Notes: generated by a model not told the origin, from the letters alone. A stretch of DNA of 61,630 nucleotides from Pararhodobacter sp. CCB-MM2 (GCF_001691415.1 NZ_LRRR01000027.1:1-61630), one strand, 5' to 3'. Positions 1 through 8,921 are shown, counted from the first letter of the stretch. Numbers and translations: made by a program.

Positions 1-30
1 GCTCACCCACGACCTCATCCTCTTTGCCGT
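1..30 (+). repeat. 30-bp exact copy of an internal part of the second yitT gene
   Basis: Bases 1-30 are identical to 1731-1760, which lie inside the second YitT-family gene. Similarity stops abruptly at base 31, and the copy is not part of any plausible gene here. It is probably a contig-end assembly artefact (wrong repeat or overlap resolution) rather than a genuine gene fragment, but the sequence alone cannot decide this. Confidence 0.85.
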
Positions 31-40
31 CCCCGCCCTT

Positions 41-105
41 TTCTCATCTTTGCTCTGAAAATATCCCGGGGGCGGCGCACAGCGCCGGCGGGGGCAGCGC
101 CCCCG
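41..105 (+). repeat. Dispersed palindromic repeat, family A, copy 1
   Basis: An ATCTTTGCTC...AAATATCCC core is followed by two GC hairpins: 6-bp arms CGGCGC/GCGCCG at 73-87, and 7-bp arms CGGGGGC/GCCCCCG at 89-105. Related copies lie at 49199-49251 and, inverted, at 61322-61383. It resembles REP-like intergenic elements and may also act as a terminator or mRNA-stabilising hairpin. Confidence 0.6.
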
Positions 106-197
106 AGGCGAGAGGTCGGGGCTCAATGCCCCGGACGCTCGCCCCCTTCCCTCCGGAAAAAATCCCTGCCAGACAGACGCCAACACAGGAGGCCACC

Positions 198-527
198 ATG
201 CATTGGGTCTATCTTCTCACCGCGATTTTCTTCGAAACCATCGGCACCACGGCCCTGAAAGCCTCGGAGGGGTTCACCAAGCTGGGCCCCTCGGCACTGG
301 TGGTGGTGTCCTACGCCGCTTCGTTCTGGCTGCTGGCGATGGTGCTGAAGATCATTCCCGTGGGCATCGCCTATGCCATCTGGTCGGGCGCGGGCATCTG
401 CCTGATCGCAGGCATCGGTTATGTCGCCTTCGGGCAGCGGCTGGACCTGCCGGCCATCGCCGGGATCGCGCTGATCATGCTGGGGATCCTCGTCATCAAC
501 CTGTTCTCCAACACCACCGCGCATTGA
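198..527 (+). CDS. SMR-family multidrug efflux protein, EmrE-like
   Basis: Small multidrug resistance exporter of 109 aa, about the length of EmrE (110), with four predicted membrane segments. Such proteins work as antiparallel dimers that exchange protons for cationic compounds across the inner membrane. Key EmrE positions are kept with an offset of one: Glu13 (proton/drug site), Tyr39, Trp62 in the motif YAIWSG, and the C-terminal GQRLDLPAI block. It therefore looks like the quaternary-ammonium (Qac) subtype rather than the guanidinium subtype. The start at 198 is chosen for the AGGAGG ribosome-binding site at about 187-192; an upstream in-frame extension is low-complexity and unlike the family. 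It ends 4 bases before the next gene, so the two are probably co-transcribed. Confidence 0.93.
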   Translation: MHWVYLLTAIFFETIGTTALKASEGFTKLGPSALVVVSYAASFWLLAMVLKIIPVGIAYAIWSGAGICLIAGIGYVAFGQRLDLPAIAGIALIMLGILVINLFSNTTAH

Positions 528-531
528 TCCG

Positions 532-1164
532 ATGAGCCAGACGACCACCGAACCGACCCAACCCGGCAGCGGCCGCCACAGCGCCATTGAGGATGCCCAA
601 GGCATCGCCTTCGGCGCCATCATGGCCGCTTTCGGCATCGCCATCCTGACGCATCTGGGTCTGATCACCGGTCAGACGGCGGGGCTGGCGGTGCTGATCT
701 CGTATCTAACGGGCTGGCCCTTCGGCGTCGTGTTCTTCGTGGTCAACCTGCCCTTCTACGGCTTCGGGCTGAAGCGTTTCGGCTGGACCTTCACGCTGAA
801 GACCTTCGCCGCCGTTGCGCTGCTGTCGGGCCTGAACCTTGTGATGCCGGAGCTGCTGCGCTTCGACTATCTCTCGACCGGCGCGGGCGCCGTGCTGTTC
901 GGGCTGGTCTCCGGCGCAGGCCTGTTGGCGCTGTTTAGACACGGCGCCAGCCTCGGCGGTGTCGGCATCGTCGCGCTTTTCCTGCAAGACCGGCTGGGAT
1001 GGCGCGCAGGCTGGGTGCAACTCGGCTTTGATGCCGTGCTGTTCGTCGTGGCCCTGCTGGTGCTGGGCGACTGGCGGTTGGTCGCGTGGTCGGCGCTTGG
1101 GGCGCTGGTGGTCAACGGGGTGATCGCCATCAACCACCGCCGCGACCGTTATATCGCTACCTGA
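532..1164 (+). CDS. YitT-family integral membrane protein (paralogue 1)
   Basis: Protein of 210 aa with about five to six hydrophobic segments, matching the YitT membrane family (PF02588) without the C-terminal DUF2179 domain. Members are uncharacterised inner-membrane proteins, so the function is unknown. Recognisable blocks include LITGQTAGLAVLISYLTGW near residue 45, the RHGASLGGVGI block near 138, and the ending INHRRDRY. The downstream gene is a clear paralogue (shared TGGTAG/TGQTAG, SLGGV, LQDR and NHRRD motifs), so this is a tandem duplication. The start lies 5 bases after the SMR stop, suggesting coupling with the exporter. Confidence 0.85.
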   Translation: MSQTTTEPTQPGSGRHSAIEDAQGIAFGAIMAAFGIAILTHLGLITGQTAGLAVLISYLTGWPFGVVFFVVNLPFYGFGLKRFGWTFTLKTFAAVALLSGLNLVMPELLRFDYLSTGAGAVLFGLVSGAGLLALFRHGASLGGVGIVALFLQDRLGWRAGWVQLGFDAVLFVVALLVLGDWRLVAWSALGALVVNGVIAINHRRDRYIAT

Positions 1165-1257
1165 GGCCCCTTCCCCAGCGGTGCCATTCCCTCTTTGCAT
1201 GGCGCCCCTTCGCAATCCGCATTGGACAGGCATGCTGCGGCGCGGCACAATAAGGTC

Positions 1258-1872
1258 ATGATTGCTGACCCATCGCCCGACCGCCACTACACCCGCTTCG
1301 AGGACATCCAGGGCCTCGTCATCGCCTCGGCGCAAGCCGCGCTGGGGATCCACCTGCTGCGCGCTGCGGGGCTTGTGACAGGCGGCACGGCGGGCTTCGC
1401 GCTGATCCTCGCCTATGTCATGGGCTGGAACTTCTCGCTGGTATTCTTCGCGATGAACATCCCGTTCTTCGCGCTGGCCTGGCATGTCCGCGGCCCGGTG
1501 TTCTGCGCGAAAAGCCTCGGCACGGTCACGCTGGTCTCGCTCCTCGCCGAAGCGCTGAAGCCCGTCCTGCATGTCGACGCCATCCACCCCGCCGCTGCAG
1601 CCCTGCTGTTCGGCGTCTCGGCCGGCGTGGGTCTGCTGGGGCTCTTCCGCCATTCCGGCAGCTTGGGCGGCGTCTCGATCATCGCGCTGATCCTGCAGGA
1701 CCGCTTCGGCATCCGCGCGGGTGTCACGCAGCTCACCCACGACCTCATCCTCTTTGCCGTCGCCGCCACCCTCTTCCCGCTGGACCGCATCCTGTGGTCG
1801 CTTCTGGGCGCCGTGGTGCTGAATGCCGTCATCGCCTTCAATCACAGGCGTGACTGGTATGTCGTAACCTGA
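1258..1872 (+). CDS. YitT-family integral membrane protein (paralogue 2)
   Basis: Protein of 204 aa paralogous to the preceding YitT-like protein: LVTGGTAGFALILAYVMGW, FRHSGSLGGVSIIALILQDRFG and the C-terminal FNHRRDWYV align with its partner. An in-frame start exists at 1195, but the ATG at 1258 is preceded by AAGG and begins exactly where similarity with the paralogue starts, so 1258 is preferred. A 93-bp gap separates the paralogues. Part of its coding sequence (1731-1760) is repeated at the contig start. Function unknown. Confidence 0.85.
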   Translation: MIADPSPDRHYTRFEDIQGLVIASAQAALGIHLLRAAGLVTGGTAGFALILAYVMGWNFSLVFFAMNIPFFALAWHVRGPVFCAKSLGTVTLVSLLAEALKPVLHVDAIHPAAAALLFGVSAGVGLLGLFRHSGSLGGVSIIALILQDRFGIRAGVTQLTHDLILFAVAATLFPLDRILWSLLGAVVLNAVIAFNHRRDWYVVT

Positions 1873-1929
1873 CTCGCCAAAGACACAAACCTCGTGTATG
1901 CGCGGCGGCGCAGCAGACAGGACAGCCCC

Positions 1930-3750
1930 ATGGACCTTCGCAATATCGCGATCATCGCGCACGTCGACCACGGCAAAACCACGCTCGTCGACGAGCTTCT
2001 CAAACAATCCGGCGTTTATCGCGAGGGTCAGGCCACGACTGAACGGGCCATGGATTCGAACGATCTGGAACGCGAACGCGGCATCACCATCCTCGCCAAG
2101 GCCACCTCGGTGGAATGGAAAGGCTCGCGCATCAACATCGTCGACACGCCCGGCCACGCCGATTTCGGCGGTGAGGTCGAGCGCATCCTGTCGATGGTGG
2201 ACGGCGTCTGCCTTCTGGTCGATGCGGCCGAGGGCCCGATGCCCCAGACGAAATTCGTGACCTCGAAGGCGCTGGCCCTTGGCCTGAAGCCGATCGTGGT
2301 GCTGAACAAGGTCGACAAACCCGCCGCCGAGCCTGACCGCGCGCTGAACGAGGTGTTCGACCTGTTCGCCAACCTCGGCGCCAATGACGAGCAGCTGGAC
2401 TTCCCGGTCCTCTATGCCTCGGGCATCAACGGCTGGGCCGACAACGAGCTGGATGGCCCGCGCAAGGACATGTCGGCCCTGTTCGAGCTGGTCATGAAGC
2501 ACGTCGAGGCCCCCAAGCAGACCGCGCAGGCCTCCGAGCCTTTCCGCATGCTGGCCACCACGTTGGGCGCAGACCCCTTCATCGGCCGTCTGCTGACCGG
2601 CCGTGTCGAGGCCGGCACGCTGAAAGTCGGCACCACGCTGAAGGCGCTGTCGCGCACCGGCGACCGGGTCGAGCAGTTCCGCGTCACCAAGATCCTCGCC
2701 TTCCGCGGCCTGTCGCAGCAGCCGATCGACGAAGCCGTCGCCGGTGACATCGTCTCGCTCGCCGGCATGACCAAGGCGACCGTGGCCGATACGCTGTGTG
2801 ACCTCTCGGTCGAGACCCCGATCGACGCGCAGCCGATCGATCCGCCGACCATCTCGGTGACCTTCGGCATCAACGACAGCCCGCTGGCCGGCAAGGACGG
2901 CAACAAGGTACAGTCGCGCGTGATCCGCGAGCGCCTGATGAAGGAAGCGGAATCGAACGTCGCCATCAAGATCGAAGACACCCCGGGTGGCGAGGCTTTC
3001 ATCGTCTCGGGCCGTGGCGAACTTCAGATGGGCGTTCTGATCGAGAACATGCGCCGCGAGGGCTTCGAGCTGTCGATCTCGCGTCCGCGCGTGATCTTCC
3101 GTGACGAAGGCGGCCAGCGCATGGAGCCGATCGAGGAAGCGATCATCGACGTCGATGACGAATTCTCGGGCGCCGTGATCGAGAAGCTTACCGGCGCACG
3201 CAAGGGCGATCTGGTCGAGATGAAACCGGCCGGCGCGGGCAAGACCCGTATCGTCGCCCATGTGCCGTCGCGGGGCCTGATCGGCTATCAGGGCGAGTTC
3301 ATGACCGACACGCGCGGCACCGGCGTTCTGAACCGCATCTTCCACGAATGGGCGCCCTACAAGGGCCCGATCCAGGGCCGTCGTCAGGGCGTGCTGATCT
3401 CGATGGAGAACGGCGTCTCGGTCGCTTACGCGCTGTGGAACCTCGAAGATCGCGGCAAGATGTTCATCGGCGCGCAGGAGCAGGTCTATCAGGGCATGAT
3501 CATCGGCGAGCACAGCCGTGACAACGACCTCGAAGTGAACCCGCTGAAGGGCAAGAAGCTGACCAACGTCCGCGCCTCGGGCACCGACGAAGCCGTCCGC
3601 CTGACGCCCCCGGTAGTGATGTCGCTGGAGCAATCGATCGCCTATATCGACGATGACGAGCTGGTCGAAGTGACGCCGAAGTCGATCCGTCTGCGCAAGC
3701 GCTACCTCGATCCGCACGAGCGCAAGCGCATGGCGAAGGTCGAGGGCTGA
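1930..3750 (+). CDS. typA: Ribosome-associated GTPase TypA/BipA
   Basis: Translational GTPase of 606 aa, the normal length for TypA/BipA, which binds ribosomes and helps 50S assembly and growth under stress. GTP-binding motifs are visible: AHVDHGKT at residues 10-17, the switch I region RERGITI near 49-54, DTPG at 72-75 and NKVD at 126-129. Further on are the EF-G-like domains and the TypA-specific C-terminal domain (GRRQGVLISMENG near residue 495). The ATG at 1930 begins at the conserved MDLRNIAIIAHVDHGKT; an upstream in-frame start at 1894 would add an unconserved tail. It is followed by a clear terminator. Confidence 0.97.
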   Translation: MDLRNIAIIAHVDHGKTTLVDELLKQSGVYREGQATTERAMDSNDLERERGITILAKATSVEWKGSRINIVDTPGHADFGGEVERILSMVDGVCLLVDAAEGPMPQTKFVTSKALALGLKPIVVLNKVDKPAAEPDRALNEVFDLFANLGANDEQLDFPVLYASGINGWADNELDGPRKDMSALFELVMKHVEAPKQTAQASEPFRMLATTLGADPFIGRLLTGRVEAGTLKVGTTLKALSRTGDRVEQFRVTKILAFRGLSQQPIDEAVAGDIVSLAGMTKATVADTLCDLSVETPIDAQPIDPPTISVTFGINDSPLAGKDGNKVQSRVIRERLMKEAESNVAIKIEDTPGGEAFIVSGRGELQMGVLIENMRREGFELSISRPRVIFRDEGGQRMEPIEEAIIDVDDEFSGAVIEKLTGARKGDLVEMKPAGAGKTRIVAHVPSRGLIGYQGEFMTDTRGTGVLNRIFHEWAPYKGPIQGRRQGVLISMENGVSVAYALWNLEDRGKMFIGAQEQVYQGMIIGEHSRDNDLEVNPLKGKKLTNVRASGTDEAVRLTPPVVMSLEQSIAYIDDDELVEVTPKSIRLRKRYLDPHERKRMAKVEG

Positions 3751-3790
3751 GGCGCATCGACTCTGGTCTTCGCTCGGGCGGCTAGGTCGC

Positions 3791-3812
3791 TTGAGTATTT
3801 GAGACAAGGTGA
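3791..3812 (+). repeat. Dispersed repeat, family B, copy 1
   Basis: TTGAGTATTTG, two variable bases, then ACAAGGTGA. The same 22-bp motif recurs at 13771-13792 and, inverted, at 13842-13863. It lies directly before the typA terminator. Possibly a mobile intergenic repeat or a conserved protein-binding site. Confidence 0.6.
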
Positions 3813-3813
3813 G

Positions 3814-3842
3814 AAGGCGGGGGTTTTGCCCTCGCCTTTTTC
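3814..3842 (+). terminator. Rho-independent terminator of typA
   Basis: Stem arms AAGGCG and CGCCTT, extended through a G-T pair and GGG/CCC, enclose the loop TTTTG. A T-run (3837-3841) follows, on the strand of typA. Confidence 0.85.
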
Positions 3843-3891
3843 GTTGCGCTTTGGCATCAACAAGGGGTGTTAGCGGGAACGGAGGGCGCGC

Positions 3892-4848
3892 ATGCGGTGG
3901 GGAATTCTGGGGGCGGCGAAGATCGCCCGCGAACATCTGGCCCCGGCCATCCAACTGGCGCAGGGCGCCGAACTGGCCGCACTGGCGACCTCCTCGGCCG
4001 AGAAGGCGGCGCCGTTCTTGTCGCGCCAGCCCAGCCTGCTGGTGCATGACAATTACGAGGCGCTGCTCGCCGATCCCGGCATCGACGCGGTCTACATCCC
4101 CTTGCCCAACCATCTGCATGTCGACTGGAGTCTCAAGGCACTGGCAGCCGGCAAGCATGTGCTGTGCGAAAAGCCGCTGGCGCTGAAGGCCGCCCAGATC
4201 GACCCGTTGATCGCGGCCCGCGATGCCTCGGGCTTGTTGTGCGCCGAGGGCTTCATGGTCTGCCACCATCCGCAATGGCACCGGGTGCGCCAATTGCTGG
4301 CCGATGAGGCAATCGGCACCTTGCGCCATGTCGATGCGGCCTTCGCCTTCAACAACCCCGATCCCGGCAATATCCGCAACCGGCCCGAAACCGGCGGCGG
4401 CGCGGTCTATGACATCGGGGTCTATCCCTCTGTCACCACGCGCTTTGCCACCGGGCTGGAGCCGAGGAACATCACTGCCAAGCTGGACCTTGAGAACGGG
4501 GTCGACGTCTTCGCGCAGGTCGAGGCCGATTTCGGCGACTTCGGCCTGTCGTTCTATTGTTCGACCCGGATGGCCGGGTATCAGCGCATCACCTTCCACG
4601 GATCGACAGGTGTGATCGAACTGCGCGCGCCATGGAATGCGGGCGTCGCGGGGCCGGCCCAGCTGGTCATCACCCGAGGCTACGACGACACAAGGATCGA
4701 GCGTTACGAGCCTGTCAACCAATACGCGCTGATGATCGAGGCCTTCGAGCGCAGCGCACGCGAGGGGGTCGCGTTCGACTGTCCGCTGGAATTCTCGCGC
4801 GGGAATGCGGTGATGATCGACGCCATCCTCGCCGCTGGCGGTTTGTAA
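3892..4848 (+). CDS. Gfo/Idh/MocA-family oxidoreductase
   Basis: Predicted NAD(P)-dependent sugar or cyclitol dehydrogenase of 318 aa. The N-terminal Rossmann fold starts with GILGAAKIAREHLAPAI (residues 4-20). The family signature CEKPLAL lies at 92-98, with the expected catalytic-site Lys94. The C-terminal half carries the GGGAVYDIGVYP motif typical of the family. The real substrate cannot be read from sequence, and the neighbours (typA, a secreted protein) give no pathway. It stands alone, with a weak purine-rich stretch (GGAACGGAGGGCG) before the ATG. A glucose-fructose oxidoreductase or xylose dehydrogenase role is possible but unproven. Confidence 0.9.
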   Translation: MRWGILGAAKIAREHLAPAIQLAQGAELAALATSSAEKAAPFLSRQPSLLVHDNYEALLADPGIDAVYIPLPNHLHVDWSLKALAAGKHVLCEKPLALKAAQIDPLIAARDASGLLCAEGFMVCHHPQWHRVRQLLADEAIGTLRHVDAAFAFNNPDPGNIRNRPETGGGAVYDIGVYPSVTTRFATGLEPRNITAKLDLENGVDVFAQVEADFGDFGLSFYCSTRMAGYQRITFHGSTGVIELRAPWNAGVAGPAQLVITRGYDDTRIERYEPVNQYALMIEAFERSAREGVAFDCPLEFSRGNAVMIDAILAAGGL

Positions 4849-4934
4849 GCTGTCGCAGACAGGCATGGGCACAGGCGGAAGGACGCGCTAGGCTGACACC
4901 AAGCTGACACCAATCAGACCTTGGGAGCTGCCCG

Positions 4935-5342
4935 ATGCGCATATACGTCCTTCTTGCCGGCCTCGCCCTGCCCCTCGCGGCGCAGGCTCAGGAACGCGGC
5001 ATCGCCTTCGTGCAGGCGCCGGAACAATCCTCGGGCATGGCCGTCGGCGCCACGGCCGAAGAAGCCTTTGCCGCCGCCACAGCGCAATGCGTCGAGGGCG
5101 GCGCGATGGCCCAGGATTGTTTGCAAACCAACTGGTGTTTGCCGGCCGGATGGTCGATCGACGTATTCGTCCAGCATCAGGAAGGCTTGCATTGGCACGA
5201 AACCCTGTGCGGCCTGCCCTCCCGAGAGACCGCGCAGGAGGTGGCCGAGGTGCTCTGCAACCGCAGCGCGCGGCCCTATCTCATCGAATGCGAACTCGTC
5301 CAAGTCTTCGACCCGATGGGGACGCCGCAAATCGAATATTGA
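4935..5342 (+). CDS. Secreted Cys-rich protein of unknown function
   Basis: Protein of 135 aa with a clear Sec signal peptide (MRIYVLLAGLALPLAAQAQ, cleavage probably after AQA). The mature part is about 115 aa with six cysteines, compatible with three disulfide bonds in the periplasm. The pattern GIAF...G...ATAEEAFAAATAQCVEGGAM..DC recalls DUF4189-type repeats, but this is a resemblance only. An 11-bp direct repeat GCTGACACCAA (about 4892-4912) lies just upstream. No recognised catalytic motif. It is followed by the pyc promoter region. Confidence 0.75.
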   Translation: MRIYVLLAGLALPLAAQAQERGIAFVQAPEQSSGMAVGATAEEAFAAATAQCVEGGAMAQDCLQTNWCLPAGWSIDVFVQHQEGLHWHETLCGLPSRETAQEVAEVLCNRSARPYLIECELVQVFDPMGTPQIEY

Positions 5343-5459
5343 GCAAAGTTCCGACTTTGCACAATTTCGCACCTTGCAATGTAACAAAACCTTGCAATTT
5401 CCTCGCCGCACTGCAGAAATCGGTCTGAAATCCTGACCGGTCAAGGGAGAGACTACGTC
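5343..5459 (+). promoter_or_regulatory. pyc upstream region with repeated TTGCA motifs
   Basis: This AT-rich 117-bp gap contains TTGCA at 5357, 5374 and 5392, spaced 17 and 18 bp apart, plus an inverted GCAAAG at 5343. Two of the copies read CCTTGCAAT. Repeated TTTGCAA-like motifs are bound by RamB/PccR-type (ScfR) regulators of short-chain acyl-CoA and C3/C4 carbon metabolism in actinobacteria and Rhodobacter. That the same kind of regulator acts here is inference. Confidence 0.4.
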
Positions 5460-8400
5460 ATGCCCGCCTTCAAGAAGATCCTCATCGCGAACCGCGGCGA
5501 GATCGCGATCCGCATCATGCGCGCCGCGAACGAGCTGGGGAAAAAGACGGTTGCCGTCTATGCCGAGGAGGACAAGCTGGGCCTGCACCGCTTCAAGGCC
5601 GACGAGGCTTACCGCATCGGTGAAGGTCTGGGCCCGGTCGCGGCCTATCTCTCGATCCCCGAGATCATCCGCGTGGCCAAGAAGGCCGGCGCCGATGCGA
5701 TCCATCCGGGCTATGGCCTGCTGTCGGAAAACCCCGCGCTGGTCGACGCCTGCGTCGAGGCCGGCATCACCTTCATCGGCCCCAAGGCCGAGACGATGCG
5801 GGCCTTGGGGGACAAGGCCTCGGCCCGCCGCGTGGCGATTGCGGCCGATGTGCCGGTGATCCCCGCGACCGAGGTTCTGGGCGACGACATGGCCGAGGTG
5901 AAGCGCATGGCCGAGGCCGTGGGCTATCCCCTCATGCTGAAGGCCTCGCACGGTGGCGGTGGTCGCGGCATGCGGCCGATCATGGGCCCTGACGAGCTGG
6001 AGGCGAAGGTGCGCGAGGGCCGCCGCGAGGCCGAAGCCGCCTTCGGCAATGGCGAGGGCTATCTGGAAAAGATGATCCTGCGCGCGCGCCATGTCGAGGT
6101 GCAGCTTCTGGGCGACACGTTCGGCAATCTCTACCACCTCTATGAGCGCGACTGCACCGTGCAGCGCCGCAACCAGAAGGTCGTCGAGCGCGCCCCTGCC
6201 CCCTATCTGACCGACGCACAGCGCGAGGAAGTCTGCGCGCTGGCACTGAAGATCGGCCAATCGGTCGGCTATCAATGCGCGGGCACCGTCGAATTCCTGA
6301 TGGATATGGATTCGGGCAAGTTCTACTTCATCGAGGTGAACCCCCGCGTGCAGGTGGAGCACACCGTCACCGAGGAAGTGACCGGCATCGACATCGTCAA
6401 GGCGCAGATCCGCGTCTGCGAGGGCGAAACGCTGGCCGAGGCGACCGGCACCCCCTCGCAGGAGGCCGTCACCCTCTCGGGCAACGCACTGCAGTGCCGG
6501 ATCACCACCGAGGACCCGCTCAACAACTTCATCCCGGATTACGGCCGCCTGACCGCCTATCGTTCGGCGACCGGCATGGGCATCCGCCTCGACGGCGGCA
6601 CGGCCTATGCGGGCGGGGTCATCACCCGCTACTACGATTCGCTGTTGGTGAAGGTGACGGCTTGGGCCCCCACGCCCTCGGAAGCCATCGCCCGCATGGA
6701 CCGGGCGCTGCGCGAGTTCCGGATCCGGGGCGTCAGCACCAACATTGCCTTCGTCGAGAACCTGCTGAAGCACCCGACCTTCCTCGCCGATCAGGCGACG
6801 ACGAAGTTCATCGACACGACGCCCGAGCTCTTCAACTTCGAGACGCGCCGCGACCGTGGCACCAAGGTGCTGACCTATCTCGCCGACATCACGGTTAATG
6901 GCCACCCTGAGACCGCCGGTCGCGCCAAGCCCGCCGCCCAGCCGCGCGCGCCCATCGCGCCGCAGATGGTGGTCGCGAACCCGCCCGCCGGGACGAAGAC
7001 GCTGCTCGACCAGAAGGGCGCGAAGGCCGTCGCGGATTGGATGAAGGATCAGAAAAAGCTCCTGATCACCGACACCACGATGCGCGACGCGCACCAATCG
7101 CTGCTGGCCACCCGCATGCGCTCCATCGACATGATCCGCGTGGCCCCGGCCTATGCCGCGAACCTGCCCGAGCTTTTCTCGGTTGAATGCTGGGGCGGTG
7201 CCACCTTCGACGTGGCCTATCGCTTCTTGCAGGAATGCCCGTGGCAGCGTCTGCGCGATCTGCGCAAGGCCATGCCGAACCTGCTGACCCAGATGCTGCT
7301 GCGCGCCTCCAACGGCGTCGGCTACACCAACTACCCGGACAATGTGGTGCAGGCCTTCGTCAAACAGGCGGCCGAGACCGGGGTCGACGTGTTCCGCGTC
7401 TTCGACAGCCTCAACTGGGTCGAGAACATGCGCGTCGCGATGGATGCGGTGATCGAATCCGGCAAGATCTGCGAGGGCACGATCTGCTATACCTCGGACC
7501 TTCTGGACCCGGGCCAGCAGAAATACACCGTTGATTACTATGTGAAAATGGCCAAGGCGCTGGAAGCGGCCGGCGCGCAGGTGCTGGGCGTTAAGGACAT
7601 GGCGGGCGTGTTGAAGGCGCCTGCCGCGAAGGTGCTGTTCTCGGCCCTGAAGGACGCGGTCGACCTGCCGATCCACTTCCACACGCATGACACTTCGGGC
7701 GCGGCCATCGCCACGCTGATCGCCGCCGCCGATGCGGGCGTCGATTGCGTCGATGCGGCGATGGACGCCTTCTCGGGCAATACCTCGCAGCCGACCCTCG
7801 GCTCGGTCGTCGAGGCCTTCCGCCACACCGACCGCGACACCGGCCTCAGCATGGAGCGGGTGCGCGAGATCTCGGATTACTGGGAGCAGGTTCGCGCCCA
7901 TTATGGCGCCTTCGAGACCGGCCAGCAGGCGCCCTCGTCCGAGGTCTATCTGCACGAGATGCCGGGCGGTCAGTTCACCAACCTCAAGGCGCAGGCGCGC
8001 TCGCTGGGCTTGGAAGAACGCTGGCCGGAAGTGGCCCGCGCCTATGCCGATGCGAACCAGATCTTCGGCGATATCGTCAAGGTGACGCCCTCGTCCAAGG
8101 TCGTCGGCGACATGGCGCTGATGATGGTCAGCCAAGGTCTGACCCGCGCCGATGTCGAGGACCCCAAGCGCGACATGTCCTTCCCCGAGTCGGTGATCGA
8201 CATGCTGAAGGGCAACCTCGGCCAACCCGAGGGCGGCTGGCCCGAGGGCATCACCGCGAAGGCGCTGAAGGGCGAGAAGCCGTCGGTCGAGCGTCCGGGC
8301 AAGCATCTGAAGCCCGTCGATCTGGAGGAAATCCGCACGAAGGTCTCGGAACTCTTCGACGGCATGACCATCGATGACGAGGACCTGAACGGCTACCTCA

Positions 8401-8903
8401 TGTATCCCAAGGTCTTCACCGACTACATGGAGCGCCACAACACCTACGGTCCCGTGCGCACGCTGCCGACTTGGAACTTCTTCTACGGCATGGAGCCGGG
8501 CGAGGAGATCTCGGCCGAGATCGATCCGGGCAAGACGCTGGAGATCCGCCTGATCGCCACCGGCGAGACGCAGGAGGACGGCGAGGTTCGGGTGTTCTTC
8601 GAGCTCAACGGCCAGCCGCGCACGATCCGCGTCCCCAACCGCAAGGCCAAGGCGACGCTGGCGGTCCGGCCCAAGGCGCAGGATGGCAACGAAAGCCATA
8701 TCGGCGCGCCGATGCCGGGGTCCGTGGCCTCGGTCGGCGTCTCGGTCGGGCAGAAGGTGAACTCGGGCGACCTGTTGCTGACCATCGAGGCGATGAAGAT
8801 GGAGACCGGCCTGCACGCCGAGCGCGCGGGCACCGTGAAAGCGGTCCATGTCCAGCCCGGCGCCCAGATCGAGGCGCATGACCTGCTGATCGAGCTGGAG
8901 TAA
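5460..8903 (+). CDS. pyc: Pyruvate carboxylase
   Basis: Biotin-dependent enzyme of 1147 aa that converts pyruvate, bicarbonate and ATP to oxaloacetate, an anaplerotic step in the cytoplasm. Full-length single-chain form: the biotin carboxylase domain starts KILIANRGEIAIRIMRA, with a glycine-rich ATP-grasp loop GGGGRGM near residue 165 and FIEVNPRVQVEHTVTE near 285. The carboxyltransferase domain begins around 535 (TDTTMRDAHQSLLATR). The C-terminal biotinyl domain carries EAMKMETG with biotinyl-Lys1113. The ATG follows AAGGGAGAG. It is a single gene with its own upstream regulatory-looking region. Confidence 0.98.
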   Translation: MPAFKKILIANRGEIAIRIMRAANELGKKTVAVYAEEDKLGLHRFKADEAYRIGEGLGPVAAYLSIPEIIRVAKKAGADAIHPGYGLLSENPALVDACVEAGITFIGPKAETMRALGDKASARRVAIAADVPVIPATEVLGDDMAEVKRMAEAVGYPLMLKASHGGGGRGMRPIMGPDELEAKVREGRREAEAAFGNGEGYLEKMILRARHVEVQLLGDTFGNLYHLYERDCTVQRRNQKVVERAPAPYLTDAQREEVCALALKIGQSVGYQCAGTVEFLMDMDSGKFYFIEVNPRVQVEHTVTEEVTGIDIVKAQIRVCEGETLAEATGTPSQEAVTLSGNALQCRITTEDPLNNFIPDYGRLTAYRSATGMGIRLDGGTAYAGGVITRYYDSLLVKVTAWAPTPSEAIARMDRALREFRIRGVSTNIAFVENLLKHPTFLADQATTKFIDTTPELFNFETRRDRGTKVLTYLADITVNGHPETAGRAKPAAQPRAPIAPQMVVANPPAGTKTLLDQKGAKAVADWMKDQKKLLITDTTMRDAHQSLLATRMRSIDMIRVAPAYAANLPELFSVECWGGATFDVAYRFLQECPWQRLRDLRKAMPNLLTQMLLRASNGVGYTNYPDNVVQAFVKQAAETGVDVFRVFDSLNWVENMRVAMDAVIESGKICEGTICYTSDLLDPGQQKYTVDYYVKMAKALEAAGAQVLGVKDMAGVLKAPAAKVLFSALKDAVDLPIHFHTHDTSGAAIATLIAAADAGVDCVDAAMDAFSGNTSQPTLGSVVEAFRHTDRDTGLSMERVREISDYWEQVRAHYGAFETGQQAPSSEVYLHEMPGGQFTNLKAQARSLGLEERWPEVARAYADANQIFGDIVKVTPSSKVVGDMALMMVSQGLTRADVEDPKRDMSFPESVIDMLKGNLGQPEGGWPEGITAKALKGEKPSVERPGKHLKPVDLEEIRTKVSELFDGMTIDDEDLNGYLMYPKVFTDYMERHNTYGPVRTLPTWNFFYGMEPGEEISAEIDPGKTLEIRLIATGETQEDGEVRVFFELNGQPRTIRVPNRKAKATLAVRPKAQDGNESHIGAPMPGSVASVGVSVGQKVNSGDLLLTIEAMKMETGLHAERAGTVKAVHVQPGAQIEAHDLLIELE

Positions 8904-8921
8904 TCCCGCCGCGACGACACG

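Noticed and set aside
106..197. Guanidine riboswitch before the SMR gene
   Set aside because: No recognisable riboswitch structure was found, and the protein is of the Qac/EmrE subtype, not the guanidinium subtype.
706..4872. Minus-strand open frame of 1388 codons
   Set aside because: It is antisense to yitT, typA and the oxidoreductase, all with clear families. The product is low-complexity Arg/Asp/His-rich, typical of GC-rich shadow frames.
4914..8879. Minus-strand open frame of 1321 codons
   Set aside because: Antisense shadow of pyruvate carboxylase; no recognisable domain.
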